Source: Mugil cephalus
Taxonomy: Eukaryota > Chordata > Actinopteri > Mugiliformes > Mugilidae
DNA: 64,000 bases
NCBI RefSeq assembly: GCF_022458985.1
Contig: NC_061783.1
Location: 836,413 to 900,412 of the forward strand
Direction: 5' to 3'
Under the pieces are notes generated by a model. That model made no database searches and was not told the origin of the DNA. It saw nothing but the letters and a program-made list of their open reading frames with translations. This document shows positions 23,520-35,673 of this stretch, piece by piece. The number at the start of each line of letters is the position of its first letter. Positions within the stretch are counted from its first letter, which is position 1. The position numbers and the translations under genes were made by a program.

Positions 23520-24060
23520 TGTGTTTTTCTAATGGTGCTTTAAATATAAATGCAAAGCTAAATGCTATATTGGGACAGGTTGACTCTCAGTGGTATTAAT
23601 GATTGCACACCTGACAACTGTAGTTTCTAGTTATCTGTACACGACATGCTCTTAGGTGAATAGATTCACTCTGAACTAGATATGACTAATCTTGTAACTG
23701 CTCCCCTGCACATTCTACCGTTATGACGGATGGAGCCAGTACAGTTGCATAAGCCGACCGGTTTGATTACACGCATTCATAGCGGTGTTAACAAAAGCCA
23801 GCCCATATCTGGACAGCGTGAGACCACACCCACGTCATACATTTATTCCGTATTGTACAACTTGGTACAAGTTGCCGAAATGGCTTATGTTCCAACCGCA
23901 TATCCAAGCTGTGACTAAAAGTTTTGAGGAGTCTCGCTGGTAAACGTGTTTTATTGTGAAGGTTGAAAGCCGGTAGTCCTTTGTTCTCGTAATTGGTGAG
24001 CTATTCGGTTCGGAGACTATTTTTGGCAGACTAGGAGCACCGTCAATGGTACATGTCGAC
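23520..24060. other. Spacer and upstream region of the C6orf47 homologue
   Basis: A 62-codon open frame at 23730-23918 shows no domain and no splice support. The last part is probably promoter of the following gene. Otherwise nothing seen. Confidence 0.45.
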
Positions 24061-24213
24061 TGTTAGCTTTAGCTGGAAGAAGTCTTCTTACTGTAAAGGC
24101 TGAGGAGGACGTAAACATGCAGCATGTAGAAGTTAAGTAACTTTGTGTGACGAGTTATTTGAGCCTAACAGCTAGCTATGCTCTGGGAGACAAACGAGCT
24201 AACGTTGCCGAAG
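24060..24213 (+). other. 5' UTR exon of the C6orf47 homologue, with uORF
   Basis: A strong donor, aag|gtgagc, ends this exon at 24213 and a good acceptor (tttacag) precedes exon 2 at 24494. An ATG at 24178 opens a short frame that, after splicing, ends at once in exon 2 (gta tga), encoding about 13 aa. The 5' limit is estimated. Confidence 0.55.
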
Positions 24214-24984
24214 GTGAGCACTTTGTTTTGTCATCAGATCAGCTACCTTGCTTTGGGTTTTATAATATTTTAGAGGCATGATAATTTCGAATCGAAGACG
24301 ATCAGGCGACGTTTGTCAGTATACCCCAAATCAGCTGGCGTTAATTGTTGGACAGTAGTAGAAAAACGTACACGTTAGCTGACAATTATCCAGACCTCTG
24401 TCACAGTAGCTAACTCGCACTGACGTTAAGGTGAGATTGGGAGGGCTATGTGATGCTTAACACTAATACTAGTGTCTCTTCTTTTATTTACAGGTATGAG
24501 GAGTGGATTTTCGTCGAACAGTGACCCTAAGATCGCCTATACTGAGCGGAAGCCTTGTCAACTCAACCCGTTTCCCGTACGGCCGATGCTAATGCTCTTG
24601 AGTTTATGAGAGTGAAAAGTTGAGCCTTTAGAGGCAGCACAGACAGCCACGAAAGCTGCCAGGTTCGACCAAAAGTATGTAGACGAGAAGTCTGACCTGT
24701 AGCAAATGTTATAATTTCATCAAGGACACTGTTAGTAATTTAAGTGGTTGTGTGTGTTGAACTGCTCTAACACACCCGAAGGTGTGTCTGTGGCATGGGG
24801 GGATGTCATTCTTTTCGGGCCTGAGTCCTTGTGAACAAGTATTTCGGCTCCTCAACTGAACTAACAGTAAATGCATGCATTTCTCTTAAGTTCAAAACGC
24901 TGCTCAGAAACTTAAGCAAAGAGGAGCTGAGCCCTGAGTGTCTGCAAATTTTGATTGACCTCCAACAAGCCTCTGTCAGAGAGC

Positions 24985-25872
24985 ATGGCCGCTGTGGTAG
25001 GCAGAGCATGGGGTTGGATACGGTCCTGGAGCAGCAATGCCACGTCTGAGAGTAAAACTTTGAAAGCTGAGGCGAAGAACTACCACAGTAGCAGTGGCTC
25101 TGCTCCCAGGGGCTGGCCCTATTGGATCTGGGGCGGGTGGAGATCTCAAAGGGACCAAAGTTGTCCAGCAGAAGAGTACTGGGAAGCGCAGGAGAAGATT
25201 CAACCTGTGGCAATTGAAGATATCAGAGCTGGGAAAAAAGAGACAGAGGCAGATTTGCACGTGTCTAGCTGGTGGAATAAATACCTCCCAACATCTTACC
25301 TTTGGCCAAGAAAAACGGAGTTAAGTGGATTAAGACAGAAGAAACATGAGAGTCGGAGTGGAGATACATGTGACGTTGATGCCGATTTTTCCGACTATGG
25401 AACGCCTCCTCCATCTCCTACACCTTCTTCCTCACAGCTCACGTCTCCTTTTCGACTCTTTGCGCAAAGCTGGAAGGTGGAAATCCTACCAGAGCACTAT
25501 GAGATCTGTTTCAACTTTCTTCGCCACTTGTTTGACCTGTTTGTTGTTGGATTCCTGTGGACTGTGTCCCCTCCTGCCAAACTGGTCCTGGAGGTGTTGG
25601 GGGTCCAGGGACCATTAAGGCTGTGGCTTCATGGCATGGCAATGTTTTTTGTCTCCACAGTTGGAATGGCAGGGCTGCTTTGGTTGGTCCAGGAGTACCT
25701 TCCTCAGTTTGCTTTGATTTATGGCATCATACAGGCCATAGTCATCTCTGTTAGTGTACGACAGAGCATAATCCTTGGTGTGGAGGATGAAAAAGAAGAA
25801 AATGGCAAAGAGGGAAAGGAGACTGATGAAATGAGGGGAAGTACAGAACATGGAGAAAAGCTTGTCTGTTAA
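24985..25872 (+). CDS. C6orf47 (G4) homologue, uncharacterised membrane-associated protein
   Basis: A single-exon CDS of 295 aa. The start is the ATG at 24985 (gagcATGG, good context). The N-terminal half is Trp- and Ser-rich and low in order, with a TPPPSPTP block near residues 140-147. From about residue 155 to 260 it is hydrophobic and matches remembered human C6orf47: GPLRLWLHG, then FALIYGIIQAIVISVSVRQ against the human GPLGLWLHG and FACLFGLLQALVLAVSLRE. A charged Glu/Lys tail follows. Two or three membrane segments are likely; function is unknown in any species. The stop at 25870-25872 lies 26 nt before a donor (25898), so a 3' UTR intron there should not trigger NMD. Confidence 0.85.
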   Translation: MAAVVGRAWGWIRSWSSNATSESKTLKAEAKNYHSSSGSAPRGWPYWIWGGWRSQRDQSCPAEEYWEAQEKIQPVAIEDIRAGKKETEADLHVSSWWNKYLPTSYLWPRKTELSGLRQKKHESRSGDTCDVDADFSDYGTPPPSPTPSSSQLTSPFRLFAQSWKVEILPEHYEICFNFLRHLFDLFVVGFLWTVSPPAKLVLEVLGVQGPLRLWLHGMAMFFVSTVGMAGLLWLVQEYLPQFALIYGIIQAIVISVSVRQSIILGVEDEKEENGKEGKETDEMRGSTEHGEKLVC

Positions 25873-26544
25873 AGACAAAAGGAAAGACAAAACTTGAGGT
25901 GAGTCCCTTCATTCATCTGTTATGTTATATGCATGAACTGAAATTTGATCTTCAAAATCACACACAGCAAGGCCACATTGAGTCAGTTGTGTGTTGTTAC
26001 CATAGGAAATTAAGTGTGACATTATCTAAGTGGTGTGAAACCAACTGGATCCAATGATAGAATTAATGTGGAGACACATTTTATTTTATTTTTTTAAGGC
26101 ATCTGATTGCCCACTGCTTTAGTTTTAATATGGGTTCGGAGAGAAGAATGCATCACAGATCGTGTCCTGCTCATCACCCTTTGTTTTCATGTTTAGGCTT
26201 TATTTTTTCAGATGCATTTACTTTTGATAATTTACGTAGTAGAGAATGAAATTCAACACAGAACTGCACTGACTCGGATGAACTTATCCTCAGCAGCAGA
26301 GGTGACTCTTGGTCTTGGTCCTCATGTGAGCCAGTTTCAACGTAGCGCATGATGGTTTTTATGACTGCACTGAGGACACATTCAAAGTTTTTGCAATTTT
26401 AACTCTTCAAGTTATGATGGACTGTTGTTTCTCTTACTAATTGGTTCTTGTATTAATAAGAATTCTAACAGTTGTCAGATAGGGCTATTAGCTGTGTACC
26501 AACACAGCTGATGGTCCCAACCCCATTAAAAAGGCAAGAAATTC

Positions 26545-26848
26545 CACAAATGAACCCTGATAAGACACACCTGTGAAGTGAAAACCATTTCCGGTGACTA
26601 CATCATGAAGCTCATTGAGAGATGACCAAGGGTTCGCAGCACTGTCCACAAAGCAAAAGGTGGCTACTTAGAGGAATCTAAAATATTAAACATATTTAGA
26701 GTTAACAATTTAATTTCTTTGGTACATAATTACATACATTTTGCTTCATATATTTGACGTCTTCAGTATGTACCTACAATATAGAAAGTAGTAAAAATCA
26801 AGAAAAACCATTGAATGAGATGGTGTGTCCAAAGTTTTGTAAATGTCT
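26545..26848 (+). mobile_element. Tc1-like relic (3' end)
   Basis: A degraded transposase end and a terminal sequence (gaatgagatggtgtgtccaa then agttttg) related to the relic at 1251-1660. No open frame. Confidence 0.6.
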
Positions 26849-26934
26849 TCAGCTGTAATCTAACAGGGACAGAACTTTGGTAGCAAAGTTATCGTTCAAC
26901 CCAATGATAATGATATTGGTATTTGAATGGGTGT

Positions 26935-27030
26935 CTTGGTTAAGTTCAGTTTCAATTCAATTTTATTTACAGAGTGTCAGTAACGATACAAAACCCAGCC
27001 TGAAGGCGACGGTGGGGGGTTCATACTGAC
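26935..27030 (-). repeat. Teleost LINE/SINE 3' tail, inverted
   Basis: Reads ttcaattcaattttattta on plus, the reverse complement of the end of the 655-865 repeat. It continues into a block like that repeat's 'gccaccgtcgccctcaggct' segment. Confidence 0.65.
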
Positions 27031-27279
27031 TGGAAGTATTTATTTACCAGTTTTACATTTCAGAATCTTAGCAATGTGTCAAAATGTTTCAACATGAATT
27101 CCTGTCAAAACAGCCTAAGGTATAAGATAAGATATGAATTCAGTTTTTGGAATCTTGTGTTCAGTAATTTCACCTACAACACATGGAGATTATAGCCCTC
27201 ATTGGCCAGCAGGCCATCATATGCACACATGCACTGTGTTCTCAAGATCAGCTGTTCATTTTGAATTTCTTTTCCACAG

Positions 27280-28025
27280 ATGGTGAAATGTTTTCAATGA
27301 CTTAAGGATTCTACAACATCACTCCAGCTGTATCAGGCCTCCTACTTCAGTGTGACATCCCAGTGGGAATTTACAGACAGGATGTTTGACTTCAGATTTG
27401 TATTGCACATTCGTTCATATTCATAGACCCTATGTCACTTTATGTTCAACACTAAAGATCTGTATTTTGCAGTCTGTGCACCACCACAGTGTGTTGTGAT
27501 GTGTACAAAGTTCACTGTGAATGAGTAAAACGTTAACTAAATGTTCAAGAAAAGGTTGTTGAGTCAGAAAAGTAGTTAAGGGAGTTCTGCATTTTATCCT
27601 GTTAAGAGTTAATTTAAAACATTGTATCAGGGGGTTGCCTTCTGTATATATTTGTTATATATGCTCAAATGTTATCTTAATACTACAAATACACAACCTG
27701 AATCAACAGTGCACACTGATACCAGCCAAAACATGAGAAAAACAAAAATTTGATTGTTAAAAGGAAGTATACACAGGCTTAATCTAAGCATTGAGCAAAA
27801 CAAACAAAGCTCAAATCTGCACAAATATTCCAATTCTCCTGGAAGCCAAGTCAAACGCTAATGAAACACTCAATGATGGTCTTGGCATGCAGCAAACATA
27901 GAAGCTGCTCCCACATAGTCTGGTTTCAGACTACCTCCAAGTCTTTTCTCTGTCCAGACTATCTGGGGTCCCTGTCTGAATAAGTGCAATTTCTAATGTT
28001 GAATAAATGAGTAAATTATTACATT
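27280..28025 (+). other. Probable 3' UTR exon of the C6orf47 homologue
   Basis: Good acceptor (tcttttccacag) before 27280, and AATAAA at 28002-28007. Exon 2 runs 24494-25898. No coding content. The intron (25899-27279) holds a Tc1 relic and an inverted LINE tail. Confidence 0.45.
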
Positions 28026-28489
28026 CTATCCAGGGATGCAGTTTCAGCTAAAGCGAATTCACAGAAACATCTTCACAATATTCACACTAATTCACACTAT
28101 TGACCCCCAGATATTTTGGCACACTGTAAAGGGAAAAGACAGCTCTGTTGTCACAATATCATCAGTGTTACACTGAATACAAAATCCTCCTTTTAGATCC
28201 TGTCATCATTCTGCTTCATTACCCATCTAAGGGCAAAAACTTGTCTTGCTGCAGAATATATTTTCTTACCACTGAAGATCAGTGATTATGACCAGTTAGT
28301 CATAATGTTATGACTGATTGTTTTCTGAGAAATTTGATTAAGCAACAGGAAAGTGGCAATCACTATTTCTGACTTTAAGTGTCAGTATGTCTTACACTAC
28401 ATACTGTATTCAATACATAACATGATATAGACATATTAGAGGAAGTCGCAACACTCAGGCAAGATGGTTGCTGCTTGTTGCCATTTTAC

Positions 28490-28780
28490 ACTACCAGTCC
28501 AAAGTGTGGACACAAGGGAAAGTGTCCAATCTATAACCTCCTTCAGGACGTGCTAGTGTCATGTCTGCTGGAGGCATATGTTCACAGATTTGAAGCATTG
28601 ACATATACCAGCAGTACACACACATCCATGCATTCTTTGTATACTCTTGTATATTCCATTTTGTATTCTGCCTTGTCATTTTCTGTGCTATGAAGCTGGT
28701 TTGAAATGTAGGACACACTCCCCTCTTCTCCACAGAACTGTTTTTACAGATTTTTACTTCCGTGTGATGACACAAATTTA
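28490..28780. mobile_element. Tc1-like terminal fragment
   Basis: Begins after a TA with cactaccagtccaaagtgtg followed by gacaca. This is the inverted counterpart of the terminal repeat ending at 1660. The interior is unrecognisable. Confidence 0.5.
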
Positions 28781-29566
28781 AGGGCACAAAAATTTAAACC
28801 TTTTGTATGATTTTGTGCACAATGGTTTTCCCACTCAACATTACTCCTGTCGTATAATTTAAGTTGCATTAAGCATGTGCCTCTGATCCATTTTTTAAGA
28901 AGATATGATTACCTGTATCACGGCTTGTAAGACGTGGGAGCCTGTGCCTGACAATATTGGAATTAAAATTACTGAAATGTCATTGTCTTCTTTGTGTTCA
29001 TAATTCATATAAAATAAACGTAAGGATTAATTTTCATAAAGATGTGTAATGAACCCACATTTAAGTGAGAATTATCATTACACTACTTCACCTTAGTAAT
29101 GCCATGGAATGGAATGTGATAAGCTGAGTGACCATTGTACAAGTAATCGGTTGTGAATTTTGTTGCATTTTACAGTTAAATAGCTTGTTTGCACATCTTC
29201 TGTATTTCACATAAATTTGGTTGAGTATATTTGGAAATTATATTGTTATTGAAAAATAAATGTAAAGTGTTCTTTTTCATAGTCAATTTAGTATAAGTTT
29301 CTTTTAATAAAAAAAAAAAATCCTGCAAAATTTGAGTTTTACCTTCAAGTGTAGTTTGTCAGCATGTTTCTCCCCAAACAATGCCAGTTTGACCTTTTAT
29401 TATAATGCTCGTGTTAAGTATGTTACTGCTGATAGATTTCATTTAAATTTCAGCCGAATGGCTCTTCACACATGAATCAGATTTTTTTTTTTTTTATTTG
29501 TGCACAGAAATGAAATTCTTTTTGTACAGTGTTTCATTTTAATACTTGTGATTCCATAATAATATA

Positions 29567-30849
29567 CAGCAGGTAAAATAAGTATTGAACACATCACAAT
29601 TTTTCATAAACATATTTTTCTAAAGGTGCTATTGACATGAAAGTTTCACCAGGTGTTGGTAACAACCCAAGTAATCTATACATAGAAAGAAACCAAAACA
29701 AATAAGTTCAGGAATTAAGTTATGTGTAATAATGTGAAATGACACAGGGAAAAAGTATTGAACACACTTACTGATATTTAATACTTTATACAAAAGCCTT
29801 TGTTGGTAATGAAGCTTCAAGACGCCTCCTGTATGGAGAAACTAGTCACATGCTGCTCAGGTGTGATTTTGGCCTATTCCTCCACACAAACAGTCTTTAA
29901 ATCTTGAAGGTTCTGTGGGCCTCTTCTATGAACTCTGGGTTTTAGTTCTTTCCATAGATCATGTCAGGTGATTGGCTGGGCCATTCTAGCAGCTTTATTT
30001 TCTTTCTCTGAAGCCAGTTGAGAGTTTCCTCTGCTGTGTTTGGGATCATTGTCTTGCTGAAATGTCCACCCTCGTTTCATCTTCATCATTCTGGTAGATG
30101 GCAGCAGCTTTTTCTCAAGAATGTCTCGGTACATTTTTCCATTCATCCTCCCTTCAGTTATATGAATGCATGCAGACAGGTTATGGCTGTTGAGTGCATT
30201 GCTTATTGTTTTCTTTGAAACAATTGTACCTGCTGATTCCAGATCTGAAGCTCTCCACAAGTGGTCCTTGGCTCTTGGACAACTCTTCTGATAATTCTTT
30301 TCACTCCTCTATCAGAAATCTTGGTGGTCTCTATGGTCGAATGATGTTCTTTCCACTTCTGGATTATGGCTCCAACAGTGCTCACTGGAACGTTCAGAGG
30401 TTTAGAAATCCTTCTCTAACCAATACCATCAGAATGTTTTGCAACAATAAGGTTGTGAAGGTCTTGAGAGAGTTCTTTGCTTTTACTCATCATGAGATGT
30501 TCCTTATGTGACACCTTGGTAATGACACACCTTTTTATAGGCCATTAGTTTGGACTGAACCAGCTGATATTCATTTGCATTGACAAGGGGCAGGATGGAT
30601 TTCACCTGGTGTCTTGGCTTTCCATGCCTTTTCCCACCTCCCTTTGTGCATGTGTTCAATACTTTTTTCTTCTGTTATTTCACATTATTACACATAACTT
30701 AATTTCTGAACGTATTTTTTTTGGTTTCTTTCTATGTATAGATTACTTGGGTTGTTACCAACACCTGGTAAATGTTTCATGTCAATAGTACCTTTAGAAA
30801 TGTTTATTATGAAAAATGTCAATGAGTTCAATATGTATTTTACCCACTG
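29567..30849 (-). mobile_element. Tc1-like transposon, internally deleted and dead
   Basis: A 1283-bp element bounded by TA at 29565-29566 and 30850-30851. Long inverted ends share ggtaaaataagtattgaaca-type wording and the block covering acctttagaaatg. Minus-strand transposase pieces remain: an HTH part (STVGAIIQKWKEHH) and a catalytic part ([14 protein letters not shown]). The frame breaks and about 80 residues, including the first catalytic Asp region, are missing between SNALNSHNL and MYRDILEKK. Confidence 0.85.
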
Positions 30850-31931
30850 TATACCTTGGGCTTAACAATCTCCATAGCAGCTTGTCTACAGCGTTTTATT
30901 TATTGACTTCTTATATAGATTTCTATTTATATTGCAGTGACAATTACCCTGATAGCCTCTGAGAAGGAACTAAATTTTATGCACTGGATCACTGAAGGAA
31001 AGACAGTAATGCATGCTTAAAAGCAAACTAAAAAGCAAAAAATGGAAGCATCTGCTGTGACCATGTAAGGTATATACCAACACCTGTACTACATACAATC
31101 AGTGGGCTTATTCCATTCACTGGCTTATTAAAGCAGGTGCCCTTTGGTTAGATTGCTTGCTTGTCTTGCTTTTGATTTCTTTGCTTTTGATTTTTTTGAG
31201 TTTGGAATGGAACAAATGGCACGTTGAGTAAGCTGGGATGATCATTTCAATAAAACAAATACAGAAAATACAAAAGCAAAACACAAAATGTATCTGTCTA
31301 CGGATTGTGTTGCTATATTGGAGTTTCTATTTTTAGGAGCCAGGTAATTTGCCATATTGAAAGGTCAGATTTACATTATTGTGTTGTACATACTGACAAA
31401 GCAGTTGTTACAGTGATATTACTGATAAAAACAAACATGTTGGACCAAATGCATAGCCCAGCATGCCGAGCTGAATCAAGCAGTACCCAAACATTATTAT
31501 ATGACCAACAGTCTTGCACATGCACTGTGGACTCCATACAGCATCACTGACTAGTATCCTATGTAATATATTACACATATTAGTAAGCAATTTTAGTCAC
31601 AGTTCAAAACTTTAATTCACATTAAATCTGCTATCATGTTAATAATATGTACAGAAAGGCGCATAACCAGTACAAGAATAATGTACATATGTAACAATGC
31701 CAATGTGTGTGAATAAACTGAAGATAATCCACAGTGCTGACACATACTATACTTAAACTGTAGAGGAGGCGGCTGATGACAATGATGATAAAGTCTGGAT
31801 CAGAGGGTTTTAGTCATAGCTGAAACATGAGTTCAAATCCTGGAACTCCTCTATATGTCACATTAGCTGTAATCCAGTACCATATGTTTGCCCTGGTTAG
31901 GAATAGACCTCCAAGCTTAGAACTCTGCATC

Positions 31932-31937
31932 TTTATT
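31932..31937 (-). terminator. Poly(A) signal near orphan 3' exon
   Basis: TTTATT on plus reads AATAAA on minus, about 205 nt downstream of the stop of the candidate exon at 32143-32220. Supports a real transcript end there. Confidence 0.4.
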
Positions 31938-32142
31938 GATTCACTTCACAGCAATAAAACATGTCAGACACTCTGCAGAGGACAGGAGGAAAAGCACAAA
32001 TAGCCATACTCTTTAATCAGGCTTCAAAGTGAAATAGTAGATTTGGTTTTCTCACCAACATGCAGCTGAATTTATTGGGGACCTGTGAGTATTAACATTC
32101 AAGGCGTTAAGTATGTGAGTGCATTGATAGAATTGATGGTTC

Positions 32143-32220
32143 TTACACAATGGCACTGATGTTGACAACTCGTCCGTCCTCCACTGTCACTTCACTCACT
32201 AATATCCCATGCAAAGAAGT
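32143..32220 (-). CDS. Candidate orphan terminal coding exon, unassigned
   Basis: On the minus strand a good acceptor (ttattgtttttag) precedes a 25-codon frame, TSLHGILVSEVTVEDGRVVN then ISAIV, ending in TAA. It starts in phase 0, is GC-richer than its surroundings, and is followed by AATAAA at about 205 nt. The residues look protein-like (a beta-strand-rich end), but I do not recognise the family. No convincing upstream exon was found between 32221 and 35480. It may be an alternative last exon of a gene to the right, a gene relic, or chance. Confidence 0.35.
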   Translation of the reverse strand, partial: TSLHGILVSEVTVEDGRVVNISAIV

Positions 32221-35200
32221 CTAAAAACAATAATTCTGCAAAAGAAAAAGGGTCTTAAGTTATATGATTGTCCAGTGGTTACACTTACCTAGCCAATTAA
32301 CTGAAAATACTAATGCTCATACTGTTTATGAGTTTATATCATATTGAATGCTGTGAGAACTTGCAATCACAACAGAGTGATCCATGGTCACTTATTACAG
32401 CAAATAGACCATTAGTCCAGATGAGGAAGTGAAATTCATACTGGCAGCGGTTTACTTAGGTCACTAAGTTGGTCAAGAGAATGATCGCTACCCAGGCCTC
32501 CATTATTTTTCATATGTAGTTGAACTAATCCAGGCCTATACGACGTTAACCAGATAACATCATCTAGCTAAAGCTCATCTTCATATTCAGTCCAACATAC
32601 TGTCTGTTGAGATTTTTGGATCATGGACAAAGTTATCTCCAAACAGCGAACTAATAAGTGCTGCTTAGTCACCACATGCATGGTTACAGAATGGCAATGC
32701 ATTGTGTTAAATGTGTCATAGGAAGATATCGAAGCTGTATTTGAAATGGCATACTATGCATCACACACTTTATATGCGTACTGTCACTCACCATACAGTA
32801 TTTTGAGGTGAATAATTGGTAGAATTTACTTTATAGATGCAATACATCACGTCTCCATACCTACTGCGTTGCATTGTGTAGCCTAAATGCACCAAAGCTT
32901 GTATAGTATAATATTTGTAGGTATGGAATTTCAGATTGACTAGGTTTTTAAGGTCAATGTTGATCATAACAAAGCTTGAACCTGAGCCCTCCAAAGCCTC
33001 TCAGAAATATCAGGTGGTAAAGGCCCCCTAGAATAGTTAGACCAATTTGTGAAATTTAATAAGTAGTTGTAAAAACCTAATTTAAATCTAATATACTTTT
33101 CATGCAATCATTTAATATTTTTGCATTTTGGTCCCATTCAAATCCTAGTATATAGTTCTTCGTTCTTCTATGATGGAAAAGGTTGTCTTTACATATATTG
33201 AACATTTGTTGCATGCTCAACCAACTACCATGGAATTATTCCACTGAAAGTAAACCTTATGTAAACCTCATTATTGTAATTCAGCCAAAATCTTCTATAT
33301 TCCCCTAGGGAACTTTAGGATTGCGCAGTAAATAAATGGCTTAATACTACATTTGAATCTGAAGAACAGTTGTTTTTAATGTGCACTCTTGATGGTCAGC
33401 ACCTGCTGAAACTCTACCAAAGAATAGAATTGATTCACTGACTTATTTTGAGGTCCGAATTATTATGCAAGATGAATTTATTTGTGAGCAAAAATATGCA
33501 TATTTTTTCATTCATAACAACTTAATTTATGTTTTCTTTTCTTGATTAACTTGTGTTTATATGTTACATCTACAGTAAATGTTTGAGTCTGAAAAAGAGT
33601 CAACTTTATCTGAGGGAAATGTTTTGGGGGTTTATTTCTAATGCCTTTAGTTATAATTAAACTAACTGTAAGAAAGACAAAAGGTTTAAATGAACTTTCT
33701 GAAAATCTAAGCTTATGTTAAATCATCAATAATCAAATCAAGTTTAGGAAGTTAATTACATATGAAGAACAAGGCCCAGGGCTGGATTCTCTACTGTTGA
33801 TCACTTGCGTTAAAACCGTAGGCTGTGTATTTTATACAGCTACATAGGTTAGGTTTACTGGTGATTCTAAATTGACTGTGTGCATGTGAGTGTGAGTGGT
33901 TGACTGTCTCTATGTGCTAACCCTGTGATAGACTGGAGACCTGACCAGAGTGAACCCCATCTCTTGCCCAATGACAGCCAGCCCTCAAAGGATAAGCTTA
34001 TAGACAATGAATGGACATTATATAGGTGGTACAAAAATCGTGTGCAATAATAACTCAAAGTCTTGTGTCAAAGTTCTGCCAAAAATCATCACAAATGTTT
34101 TCTTTAACTTTACAGCTGCTCTGAAAATCACAAACACCAAATGCAGGGCTAAGTCTAAAAGTGAGAACTTTGTTTAATGTCCAGTCTCCACCCTGTTCCT
34201 GTTCTGAGACTCACATACTGGCTTGTAATTGCAATGTTACTCCAAAGACTGTGGCTGACTCCATGTTAAATATCTGCAAGTTCAGAATTATCCAAACCAG
34301 CTAAAAAAAAAAAAAAAGAAAAAAAATAATACCAATAAAAAATCCTGTTTGATATTATGTACACCCAACTCCACACTCCACAACCAGACAGAATTTGATG
34401 CTTCTCAACCTACTCTACTCCCAACATACTGTATCCTGTATTCCAGAGTCCAGTATACTGCTGGGCAAAGTGCAGCATTTCCTGATGGACATTACAAGTA
34501 GTGCTTTATATTTTTTTTTTATAGCGAATTTATAACAAATCACCAACACTTTACATTACTGCCAACTGCCATTTTCCAAAGCCATTTTGGGACAGTTTTA
34601 TATTTTTGATAGGCAGCCATTGGTTTAAACCTATTGTCCTGTAGTTCATCCTGGTCTACAGTCATAAAAGGAACAGAAATGTGATTTGTCAAAGGGGAAA
34701 CGTGCAAACAATAAACCACTGGGTGGTGTGTAATAATGAATTCTGTATTAAAAAAAACGACTGATCAACAGAAAACATAGTGAGTAGTCTAATCAACTAA
34801 GTGAAAATCTACCACTCTAATATTTACAGACCACGTCAGATGTTACTTTTAGGGTCTGAAAACTTGTTATTTCTGACAAATTAAGATATGAATTGAAGAA
34901 AACAAGCCAACGACAGAGCTGGTTTGATTTGCCATCGTCTCTAAATTGATTTTCATACAAAATATAAAATTATTGAATTGAATTATGGAATTTCGTTAAG
35001 TTAATATGTATCTAGTTTAAGAATGGATTACTTGAAATCAATTTAACAAGAATGCCAAACCTTTACTTGAATTTTCCTCTGCTTTCTGACATCAAATAGA
35101 AAAAAAAATGACTCCATTCATTTTGGAAATATTTGGCAGATTAACTAAACACCAGCACAAATCTGACAGACCTCAACGACTATACAGTGGGAGAATAGAA

Positions 35201-35480
35201 ACCAAAGGCTGCCAAGAAAACGGGAAAGCATTTCAAACACTATCATTTGAAAACATGCTTTGAAAAATGCTCAGCTGTGATGTGTTTCATATTGTGATTT
35301 GTTCTACAAAATGGCCAAATGTGGAAAAACAATGAAACGTCCCTTTTAAATTCTCTCCTTTGCGTTTTAAATTGAATCATCTTTCCACATTACGTATATC
35401 ATTTGGCACAATACTGAGCGTCTTTTAGTGGATGAAAGGACAGCAGGGTTTTAAATGAGCCAAATTCAATAATCCAGGAT
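32221..35480. other. AT-rich spacer
   Basis: No supported exon besides the candidate at its left edge. Contains a LINE-type tail (33820-34015) and poly(A) tracts (about 34304-34325). Short open frames show no domain. Confidence 0.5.
33820..34015 (+). repeat. LINE 3' tail, RTE/Rex3-like wording
   Basis: Contains ggtgattctaaattgactgt, tgatagactggagacctgac and a closing ggataagcttatagacaatg followed by aatgga. This matches the remembered 3' end of a common teleost non-LTR element. Family name uncertain. Confidence 0.6.
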
Positions 35481-35673
35481 GTTGCTCTCTATATTGGAGA
35501 ACAGCAGCAGCACAGAGGTTATAATCCTGCTTTAACAGCTGGAAACTCTGAGTCACGACTGTAACACAGCATCAGGCCTGCCTGTTCCTCAGTGATGAAA
35601 CTAAACTAAAAGTAAGGTGTCGTCGTTGTTATGAGAAAACGCCTCAGACCCAACAATTAGCCTGCAGTGCTCG

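Larger units (their letters stand above)
21371..23520 (+). ncRNA. snoRNA host gene, probable SNHG32 (C6orf48) counterpart
   Basis: Seen: short exons with good splice sites and no long open frame, about 21371-21418, 21670-21729, 21866-21960, 22495-22527 and 23288 to about 23520 (AATAAA at 23495-23500). Separate introns hold two SNORD52-like snoRNAs and one SNORD48-like C/D snoRNA, with one snoRNA in each of three introns. Known: human SNHG32/C6orf48 in the MHC class III region hosts SNORD48 and SNORD52, and such hosts are usually 5'-TOP transcripts degraded by NMD. The C6orf47 homologue lies next door, also MHC-linked in humans. Inferred: orthology to SNHG32. Exon 1 start and the possible presence of more exons between 22080 and 22490 are uncertain. 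Confidence 0.65.
28030..31900. other. Spacer with Tc1 relics
   Basis: Besides the elements at 28490 and 29567-30849, AT-rich sequence with AATAAA motifs (for example about 29258) and no supported gene. Confidence 0.5.

Noticed and set aside
24806-25260. Minus-strand open frames opposite the C6orf47 homologue
   Set aside because: Mirror images of a real coding exon; no homology.
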